NCBI GenBank assembly: GCA_007692605.1
Contig: REBS01000113.1
Span: forward strand, 20,546-84,545
DNA length: 64,000 nt
Direction: 5' to 3'
Source of the DNA: Gemmatimonadales bacterium
GTDB lineage: Bacteria > Gemmatimonadota > Gemmatimonadetes > Longimicrobiales > Gaopeijiaceae
Shown: piece by piece, positions 57,276-64,000 of the stretch
Layout: each line of letters opens with the position of its first letter
Position numbering within the stretch: the first letter of the stretch is position 1
Program-made: the position numbers and the translations under genes
Notes under the pieces: generated by a model
What the model was told of the DNA's origin: nothing
The model's input: the letters and a program-made list of their open reading frames with translations, nothing else
Databases searched by the model: none

Positions 57276-59610
57276 GCAGTAGGGGCCAGGTCGCCGAGGA
57301 CTGCCCGCGGTAATCCGGCTGGAAGCCGAAGAGGATCAGCTCGCCCTCGCCGATCACGACGCGGAGCATGGCGGCGCCTTCGGCCACGAATTCCGGCCCC
57401 ATGAGCCACCCCGACAGGAGCGGATCACCCGATCCGTAGCGGGCCAGCACCTCGACCCTCGGGTCGTCGACGGTGAAGGCGCGCGAGCCGCCACCCCCGC
57501 CCCCACCCTGGAACCAGGCGATCGACTCCTCCTCGAGCCCGGCCACGAAGGGGTGAGCCTCGAGCTCCAGCCGCAGGATCGAGCCCGGGACGTAGAAGCT
57601 CTGCGAGCTCTCGCCCTGCCCGCTCCGGCCGACCTCGATGTCGAAGAGGTCGATGAACAGGTCGGCCGCGGATTCCACCGCGACGACGCGCCCCCCGCCC
57701 TCGACGAAGGCCCGGAGGTGGTCGAGGCCCTCCTCGCCGATCCCGCCGGCATAGGGCTCGGCGATCTGGTTCGGCGAGATCCCGCTCACGATCGAGCCCG
57801 CTCCCCGCGACTGGAAGAGCACCACGTCGACCCGCTCCCGGAAGCTCCCGTCCCGCATGTCGACCTGCATGAGGGTGTCGTAGTCGAGCTGGTGCTGGTC
57901 CAGAACCCATCGGGTCCACCCGGAAGGCTGCGACTCGCCCCACCCCTTGAAGACGCCCACCCGGGGTGCCGCGGGACCGGTGAGTTCCGCGGGAAGCGGA
58001 TACTCGATCCGGTCGGGAACCGGGATCACCTCCGACAGCTGGGCGTCGAAGGCCTCCTCGATCGCGGTGACTTCGACTCCCATCAGCAGGGGCAGGGTGT
58101 GGGCCGTCACATCGTAGGGCACCTGGGGAGGCCCTCCGGGATACTGCCGCAGGTCCGGGTACTCCTGCCGCTCGAGGAGCGCCTGCGCGAACGAGGCGAA
58201 GGGCTGGTCCATCGGGATCACGTAGCTTCCCGCGGGCCAGCTGCGGCCCTGCGCGGTGAAGGGCGCGGTGGCCTCGTGCACCTCGACATCTCCCACGCGC
58301 AGAATCCGGATCATGTCGGTCATCCGCACGGGATCGGTCTGCTCGGGGGGGATCACCCAGGCCGCCGGCCACCGGTCCCAGCGCTCCACTGCGCGCTCCT
58401 GGATCCCGTGGAAGTTGCGCACCCAGTACTCGCGGTTGCGGGCCGCATGCCGGAGCACGGCCATCGAGGCGGACTCCATGTACTCGACGATGTCGCCGAT
58501 CCCCCACTCACCCCCGGGCCAGGGCGCTGGATGGTTCCAGCTGGAGGTGTGAGGGTCGGCGCCCCGGCGAGCACTCAGATCCTCGGGGGCCAGCTGCACC
58601 GGCGCGGCCCAGTCGGCGCGGGCGACCTCGACCAGGATCCGTGCGCCCCCGTGGTGGTGCTGGTAGGCGCGGGCGGGTGTGAAGGCGTCGAAGATCGAGT
58701 AGGTGCCGACGCCGGTCTTCCCCTCGGCCAGGAGTTCGGCCGCCACGTAGGATCCGAGCTGATTGACCGCTCCGATCAGCGAGGGGTCGATGTTGGGCTC
58801 CCACGGATCCTGGTACGGCGGCACCCAGATCCGGAGGTTGTCGGCCCAGAGCTGATGATGATCCTGCACGATGTGCGGCCGCCAGGCGTTGTGCGCGTGA
58901 CGCACGGTCAACTCGGTCTCGACCTGCCGGATCGCGTACCAGTCCCGGTTGTTGTCGTGCCCCACGTACCAGTGATAGAGCCAGGGGAGCGGGGCGCTCT
59001 GGAACTCGGTGTCCTTCCACTCGTTCCACCAGTCCGCCACGTACTGGGTGCCGTCGGGATTCAGCGAGGGCACGCTGAGGAGCACCACGTTCTCGAGGAT
59101 CTCGAGCACCTCGGGGTCATCGGAGGTCGCCAGGCGGTAGAGGAGCGAGGGGGGCATCTGGCCCGACCCGACCTCGAAGGAGTGGATGTGGTTCGTGATC
59201 AGCACCACCGCCTTCCCCTCGCGGAGGAGCTCGTCGCGGTGCGCATCGTCTCGAATCCGCCGGGGATCGGCGAGCGTCTGGTTGATCTCGCGCAGCTCCT
59301 CCTTGCGCTCGAGGTTCCCGGGCGCCGAGACCGTGAGCATCACGAAGTGCCGGTCGCGCGTGGTCATCCCGAGGGTGTCGATCTGGATCCGGGGACTCGC
59401 GGCCGCCAGCCGATCGTAGTAGGAAAGAAGGCTCTCCCAGTCCGCCAGCTCCCGGTCGGTGCCCATCTCGAACCCGAAGTGTTCGAGCGGGGTGGGGACC
59501 TGGGCCTCGAGCGTGTTCGAGACCAGGAGCAGGGCGAGAAGGGGTGTCAGGGCCGCCGCGAGGGAGATCGAGGGGCGCGCGAAGGTTACGGGACGTGTGG
59601 ATCGAGACAT
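57244..59610 (-). CDS. M14-family zinc carboxypeptidase, secreted
   Basis: Start MSRSTRPVTFARPS at 59610; signal peptide; LITNHIHSFEVGSGQMPPSLLYRLA; SVPSLNPDGTQYVADWW; DNNRDWYAIRQ; GGARILVEVARADW. Confidence 0.9.
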   Translation of the reverse strand: MSRSTRPVTFARPSISLAAALTPLLALLLVSNTLEAQVPTPLEHFGFEMGTDRELADWESLLSYYDRLAAASPRIQIDTLGMTTRDRHFVMLTVSAPGNLERKEELREINQTLADPRRIRDDAHRDELLREGKAVVLITNHIHSFEVGSGQMPPSLLYRLATSDDPEVLEILENVVLLSVPSLNPDGTQYVADWWNEWKDTEFQSAPLPWLYHWYVGHDNNRDWYAIRQVETELTVRHAHNAWRPHIVQDHHQLWADNLRIWVPPYQDPWEPNIDPSLIGAVNQLGSYVAAELLAEGKTGVGTYSIFDAFTPARAYQHHHGGARILVEVARADWAAPVQLAPEDLSARRGADPHTSSWNHPAPWPGGEWGIGDIVEYMESASMAVLRHAARNREYWVRNFHGIQERAVERWDRWPAAWVIPPEQTDPVRMTDMIRILRVGDVEVHEATAPFTAQGRSWPAGSYVIPMDQPFASFAQALLERQEYPDLRQYPGGPPQVPYDVTAHTLPLLMGVEVTAIEEAFDAQLSEVIPVPDRIEYPLPAELTGPAAPRVGVFKGWGESQPSGWTRWVLDQHQLDYDTLMQVDMRDGSFRERVDVVLFQSRGAGSIVSGISPNQIAEPYAGGIGEEGLDHLRAFVEGGGRVVAVESAADLFIDLFDIEVGRSGQGESSQSFYVPGSILRLELEAHPFVAGLEEESIAWFQGGGGGGGSRAFTVDDPRVEVLARYGSGDPLLSGWLMGPEFVAEGAAMLRVVIGEGELILFGFQPDYRGQSSATWPLLLRAMGGDSGS

Positions 59611-59675
59611 GGCGTTCCGGAGACGTCGGGGAATGGTGTCGGGTGGATGCGCCCATGGTAACGCCCCACCGCCCG

Positions 59676-60563
59676 TCAGTCCATCTGTCGACGCCTCGAA
59701 ACCTCGTCCAGGACCTTCCGCTCCTCGGAGGTGAGGGAGCTGATCCCCGAGGCCGAGATCTTGTCGAGGATGCGGTCCACCTCGTCGAGGAGCTCCTTCT
59801 CGGGGCGATCCTCGCGACCCTCCCGACCCCCGGCCCGCATCAGCCGACGATGGATCGGCTCCCGCTTGCGTGCGTCGGGCTCGGCACTCCCCGAGTCCTT
59901 TCGCGGGACGATCGCCACCTGCTGGCCGAACCCCGCCGTCCCCGCGAACCGGTTGCTCGTCCCCCCGGGGGGGGCGAAGCGGAGATAGAGGAAGGCCGCG
60001 GCCAGCCCTCCGAGGTGCGCGAAGTGGGCGATGTTGTCCTGCGGCCCGCCGAAGCTCGAGATGAAGGCCATCACGAAGAGGAAGGCGACGAGCCACTTGG
60101 CCTTCACGGGGAAGATTCCGAACACGTAGATGGGAGCGTTCGGCCAGTTCCAGGCGAAGGCCAGCATCAGCCCGTAGACGGCGGCCGAGGCACCGATGAT
60201 CGAGGCGGAATGGGCGAAGATGAAGCTGAGCAGCGCCCCACCGATCCCGCAGGCGACGTAGAACTTGAGGAAGTCCGCCGATCCCCACTTCTGCTCGAGA
60301 GGGGCTCCGAAGAAGAAGAGGATCAGCATGTTCAACGCCACGTGCAGGAAATTGCCGTGGATGAACATGTAGGTGATGATGCCCCAGGGGCGCGTCAGCG
60401 CCTCGGCCGGGGTGAATCCGAACCAGTGGTAGAAGAAGGTCGGACTCGTGACGGTCCCCACCAGGAAGATCACCGCATTGGCAATGATCAGCCGTTTCAC
60501 CCAGGGAGTCAGGGTGAATCCGAAGCCGAAGCCCGAGGAAGCGGTGGTGGATCCGAACGACAT
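59676..60563 (-). CDS. Rhomboid-family intramembrane serine protease
   Basis: HGNFLHVALNMLILFFFGAPLEQKWGS; IIGASAAVYGLMLAF; NIAHFAHLGGLAAAFLYLRF. Confidence 0.92.
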   Translation of the reverse strand: MSFGSTTASSGFGFGFTLTPWVKRLIIANAVIFLVGTVTSPTFFYHWFGFTPAEALTRPWGIITYMFIHGNFLHVALNMLILFFFGAPLEQKWGSADFLKFYVACGIGGALLSFIFAHSASIIGASAAVYGLMLAFAWNWPNAPIYVFGIFPVKAKWLVAFLFVMAFISSFGGPQDNIAHFAHLGGLAAAFLYLRFAPPGGTSNRFAGTAGFGQQVAIVPRKDSGSAEPDARKREPIHRRLMRAGGREGREDRPEKELLDEVDRILDKISASGISSLTSEERKVLDEVSRRRQMD

Positions 60564-60626
60564 GGTGCTGGGGCCGAAGTCTGGAGGGGCGGAGAAGGAG
60601 CAGAGTAGCCCTCCTCTGCCCGGGAT

Positions 60627-61676
60627 TCAACCCGCCGACGCTTCGCGGGTTCCGATGCGGGCCGCCTCGATCCGCGCGAGGGCGGTGCGCGCGATCCGGT
60701 CGCACAGGTGCGAAAAGGGGATCCCGGCAGCGCGGGCCGCACGCGGCAGGAGCGAATTCGCCGTCATCCCGGGCAGCGCGTTCGCCTCGAGGCACCAGAG
60801 CTCGCCGGCATCATCCAAGATGAAATCCACCCGCGAGAAGTCCCGCAGGAAGAGGGCTTCGTGGACCTGCAGCGCCCGCTCTCGGGCCCGCTCGGCGACC
60901 GCGTTGGGGATGTGCGCCGGGAAGACCTCGCGGGCGAGCCCCGGCTGATACTTGCACTCGTAATCGAAGATCTCGTGATCGGGAATGATCTCGCCCACGG
61001 GCAGGGCATCGCCGCCCACGACCCCGACCGTGAGTTCCCGTCCGGGGATGTAGGCCTCGTAGAGCACCCGGTCCTCGTACTGCAGCGCCTGCTCCACCGC
61101 ACCTTCGATGGCCTCCCTCTCCTTGACCAGCGAGAGACCCAGGGTGGACCCGCCCGACGGCGGCTTCACGATCAGGGGGAGCCCGAGCCGCTCCACGACC
61201 TCGTCGGGGGTGGCGGGGTGCGGGAGCCAGTCGGGGGTGGGGATCCCCGCGTCCCGAAAGAGCCGCTTGGAGACCTCCTTGTCCATCGAGAGGGTGCACC
61301 CGAGCCGACCGCTCCCCGCGTAGGGGAGCCCGGTCAGGTCGAGGAGCGCCTGCAGGGTGCCGTCTTCGCCGGTCCCCCCGTGCAGGATCGGGAGCACGAC
61401 GTCGACCCCCTCCATCTCCGGGGCACGTGTGAGCGACGTGATGTCTCCCGACTCGAGAAGATCCACCGAACCCGGCGGCGGTGGCGCGATCCCCACCCCC
61501 GCCGCGACGAGCCGGGCCTGATCCTCACGCGAAAGGACCCCCCGGGCGGTATCGAAGGCCACCACCTCGTGGCCGCCCTCGCGCAGCGCCTTCGCGACCT
61601 GCGCGCCCGATGCGAGCGAAACGTCCCGCTCCCCCGACGTGCCCCCCATGAGGACCGCGATGCGCAGGCGGCTCAC
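60627..61676 (-). CDS. ddl: D-alanine--D-alanine ligase
   Basis: GTG start at 61676 (GTGA overlap with upstream stop); IAVLMGGTSGERDVSLASG; LPILHGGTGEDGTLQALLDLTGLPYAGS; IVKPPSGGSTLGLSLV; LEANALPGMTANSLLP. Confidence 0.95.
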   Translation of the reverse strand: MSRLRIAVLMGGTSGERDVSLASGAQVAKALREGGHEVVAFDTARGVLSREDQARLVAAGVGIAPPPPGSVDLLESGDITSLTRAPEMEGVDVVLPILHGGTGEDGTLQALLDLTGLPYAGSGRLGCTLSMDKEVSKRLFRDAGIPTPDWLPHPATPDEVVERLGLPLIVKPPSGGSTLGLSLVKEREAIEGAVEQALQYEDRVLYEAYIPGRELTVGVVGGDALPVGEIIPDHEIFDYECKYQPGLAREVFPAHIPNAVAERARERALQVHEALFLRDFSRVDFILDDAGELWCLEANALPGMTANSLLPRAARAAGIPFSHLCDRIARTALARIEAARIGTREASAG

Positions 61677-62719
61677 GGGTCGAGGCCCCCCGTGCCCCCG
61701 ACGGAATGCCCGTGCTCGGTCATCCATTCGTCGTTGAACAGCTTGCTCAGATAGTGCTCGCCCCAGTCGCAGAGCACCGCGACGACGAATCCCTCGGGGT
61801 CGTCGATCTCGCGGGCGCGCTGGAGGGCGGCGTGGACGATGAGCCCCGCGGATCCGCCCACGAACAGCCCCTCCTCGCGGGTGAGCCGGTGAGCCATCGC
61901 AAAGGCGGAGCGGTCGTCGACGCTGACGTAGTCGTCGACCACCTCCAGGTCCAGCGCTCCAGGGATCTTGTCGTTGCCGAGCCCCTCGACCTGGTAGACC
62001 TCGCCCTCGGGCATCTCGCCGGTGTGGAAGAAGGGGGCGATTACCGAGCCCACCGGATCCACCCCCACGATCTGCACATCGGGATTCCGCTCCTTCAGGA
62101 AGCGACCGGTCCCCGAGATCGTGCCTCCGGTCCCGGCTCCGGCGAAGAAGTGCGTGATCCGTCCCTGGCTCTGCTCCCAGAGCTCCGGTCCGGTGCTCTC
62201 GTAGTGGGCCTGGGGGTTCGCGGGATTGTAGAACTGGTCGGCCAGCACGGCCCCCGGCGTCTCGCGGGCGATGCGGGCCGCCCACTGGGTGTAGTGGCGC
62301 GGGTCGTCGTTCGGCACATCGGTGGGGGTGATGATCACCTCGGCCCCGAAGGCGCGCAGCAGGCGCACCTTCTCGGTGCTCATCTTGTCGGGCATCGTGA
62401 AGATGCATCGATAGCCCCGCGACGCGGCGGCCATCGCCAGCGCCAGTCCGGTGTTCCCGCTCGTGGCCTCGACCACGGTCCCTCCCGGCCCCAGCGAGCC
62501 CTCGGCCTCGGCGGCCTCGACGATCGCCTGGCCGATCCGGTCCTTCACCGACCCCCCCGGATTCATGAACTCGCACTTACCGTAGACGGGGGTTCGAATC
62601 CCCTCGGCGACCCGGTTCAGCCGCACCAGGGGGGTCCAGCCCACCAGATCGAGGGCCGAGGCGACCGGTCGGCGCAGACGGTCGGGAGGGGTGATGTGGC
62701 CGGGCTCAGGAGTCGTCAT
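61673..62719 (-). CDS. Cysteine synthase / cystathionine beta-synthase-like PLP enzyme
   Basis: VGWTPLVRLNRVAEG; EFMNPGGSVKDRIGQAIVEAAE; EATSGNTGLALAMAAASRGY; GAGTGGTISGTGRFLKE. Confidence 0.93.
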   Translation of the reverse strand: MTTPEPGHITPPDRLRRPVASALDLVGWTPLVRLNRVAEGIRTPVYGKCEFMNPGGSVKDRIGQAIVEAAEAEGSLGPGGTVVEATSGNTGLALAMAAASRGYRCIFTMPDKMSTEKVRLLRAFGAEVIITPTDVPNDDPRHYTQWAARIARETPGAVLADQFYNPANPQAHYESTGPELWEQSQGRITHFFAGAGTGGTISGTGRFLKERNPDVQIVGVDPVGSVIAPFFHTGEMPEGEVYQVEGLGNDKIPGALDLEVVDDYVSVDDRSAFAMAHRLTREEGLFVGGSAGLIVHAALQRAREIDDPEGFVVAVLCDWGEHYLSKLFNDEWMTEHGHSVGGTGGLDP

Positions 62720-63122
62720 TCACTCGGGGTCGTTTCGAGAAGTGCACGGGCAGGGAGGCCCACATCCGGATTCGTTTTCCATCCTTGCGCCCCGGCTGGA
62801 AGCGGAGCTCGCGCGCGCCGGTGAGCGCAGCCGCGTCCAGCCCCTCGTGCCCCGACGACTCGAGGACCTCGACGGAGTCGACCACCCCGGTCTCGTTCAC
62901 CCGGACCCGCAGGAGGGTCGTCCCCTCGGCGCCCTCGTCCCAAAGCTCCACGGGGTAGGCGATCGGCTCCTCGCCGTAGAGGGGAGTCGGCTGTTCCAGC
63001 TCGCTCTCGCCCCCGCAACCGACCAGGAGCAGGAGCGTCAGGGTCGCGGCCAGTCGGCGCAGCGGTGCGGGCACCTCGCGAGGCACGGTGGACCATCGGT
63101 CCTGAGGGGTCGTCGTATTCAC
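62706..63122 (-). CDS. TonB C-terminal-domain lipoprotein
   Basis: [14 protein letters not shown] lipobox; [62 protein letters not shown] TonB_C pattern. Confidence 0.8.
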   Translation of the reverse strand: MNTTTPQDRWSTVPREVPAPLRRLAATLTLLLLVGCGGESELEQPTPLYGEEPIAYPVELWDEGAEGTTLLRVRVNETGVVDSVEVLESSGHEGLDAAALTGARELRFQPGRKDGKRIRMWASLPVHFSKRPRVNDDS

Positions 63123-64000
63123 TCGTCGTCGGATGGGTCTGAAGGGGTACCGAGGGCCTCGGCCCTGAGCCTGGCCAGAACGTTCATCGCCTCGAGCGGC
63201 GTCATCGCCTCGAGCTCCACACGCCGGAGCCGGGCCACCACCGGATGCTCCCCCGCAAAGAGGGAAAGCTGGTCCGGCGACGGGGTGGAGTCGGGCCGGT
63301 GTGCGCCGAAGCGCCCGAGACCCTCTCCCCCTCCCGAGTGTGTACCCTCGAGTTCGGCAAGAAGCTCACCCGCCCGTGCGATCACGGGGGCGGGCAGTCC
63401 GGCGAGACGGGCCACCTGGATCCCGTAGGACCGGTCGGCGCCCCCGGCTTCGAGGCGGCGCAGAAAGACGATGTCGTCGCCCGTCTCCCGCACCGACACG
63501 TTCATATTCTTGACCCCGCCCAGAAGATCCCCGAGCTGCGTGAGCTCGTGGTAGTGGGTCGCGAAGATCGACTTGCTTCCAAGGTGTTCATGGAGGTGTT
63601 CGGTGACCGCCCAGGCGATCGATACGCCGTCGTACGTCGAGGTCCCCCGACCGATCTCGTCGAGCAGCACCAGGCTGCGATCGGTGGCACCGTGGATGAT
63701 CGAAGCGGTCTCGTTCATCTCGACCATGAAGGTGGACTGGCCCCGGGCCAGGTTGTCCGAGGCCCCGACGCGGGTGAAGATGCGGTCGCACAGCGGAAGG
63801 CGCGCCACATTCGCCGGCACGAAGGAGCCCATCTGGCCCAGGAGCTGGATGAGTCCCACCTGCCTGAGGATCGTGCTCTTTCCCGCCATGTTCGGGCCCG
63901 TCAGGATCACGATTCGCCCGGCTTCGTCGAGGCGCAGGTCGTTCGGGATGAACTCCTCGCGCGGCATCATGGTCTCGACCACCGGGTGGCGACCGGCCTC
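63119..64000 (-). CDS. mutS: DNA mismatch repair protein MutS, C-terminal part, truncated by right window edge
   Basis: [12 protein letters not shown]...[34 protein letters not shown]...[35 protein letters not shown]; frame open to 64000, so the ORF-track Met at 63982 is internal. Confidence 0.96.
   Translation of the reverse strand, partial: EAGRHPVVETMMPREEFIPNDLRLDEAGRIVILTGPNMAGKSTILRQVGLIQLLGQMGSFVPANVARLPLCDRIFTRVGASDNLARGQSTFMVEMNETASIIHGATDRSLVLLDEIGRGTSTYDGVSIAWAVTEHLHEHLGSKSIFATHYHELTQLGDLLGGVKNMNVSVRETGDDIVFLRRLEAGGADRSYGIQVARLAGLPAPVIARAGELLAELEGTHSGGGEGLGRFGAHRPDSTPSPDQLSLFAGEHPVVARLRRVELEAMTPLEAMNVLARLRAEALGTPSDPSDDE

Noticed and set aside
59611-60795. N-terminal extension of the M14 peptidase ORF
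   Set aside because: Lies across the rhomboid gene in a different frame; a clear signal peptide begins at 59610.
1-64000. CRISPR arrays, tRNA/rRNA genes, insertion sequences, prophage or plasmid features
   Set aside because: No regularly spaced direct repeats, transposase/integrase-like proteins or tRNA-like cloverleaf sequences were noticed; a tool-based scan (tRNAscan-SE, CRISPR finder) was not possible here.

Overview
This is a high-GC bacterial chromosomal window that is almost fully coding. Gene content and neighbourhoods suggest Gemmatimonadota; this taxon call is inference only. I saw no rRNA, tRNA, CRISPR array, insertion sequence or prophage. The supplied ORF track has many antisense shadow ORFs and several over-extended starts. 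It also misses two real genes cut by the window edges: a sodium:solute symporter at the left and mutS at the right. Main blocks: (1) 1-8.6 kb, a putative peptidoglycan amino-sugar salvage locus with two tandem NagZ-like GH3 lipoproteins (the second fused to a class-C beta-lactamase-type serine hydrolase), a divergent DUF1343/NamZ-like muramidase, an NTF2-like protein and an SSS symporter. (2) 9-15.4 kb, an operon of two DUF4402 secreted proteins, a PapD-like chaperone and a divergent usher-like barrel protein, preceded by a textbook -24/-12 (sigma-54) promoter and followed by a sigma-54-dependent response regulator. (3) 15.5-43.1 kb, a 27.6-kb minus-strand directon of housekeeping genes (aminotransferase, pspA, uvrA, htpX, tamB/BamA-like, tsaD, YbbR, TlpA, PASTA, rsmB, thiG/thiS/thiE-tenI, fmt, def, yajC, tgt, queA, ruvBAC, yebC). 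(4) 43-49.6 kb, gamma-glutamyltransferase, a TonB-dependent receptor and a GH113-like hydrolase. (5) 49.6-53.2 kb, a kinase / receiver / receiver-PAS-kinase module with no DNA-binding output. (6) 53-64 kb, a VTT-family membrane protein, peptidases (M20; a matrixin-like protein with an altered zinc motif; M14; rhomboid), ddl, cysteine synthase, a TonB-C lipoprotein and mutS. Best candidates for something undescribed are the sigma-54-controlled DUF4402/chaperone/usher system and the NagZ / NagZ-serine hydrolase / NamZ salvage locus.
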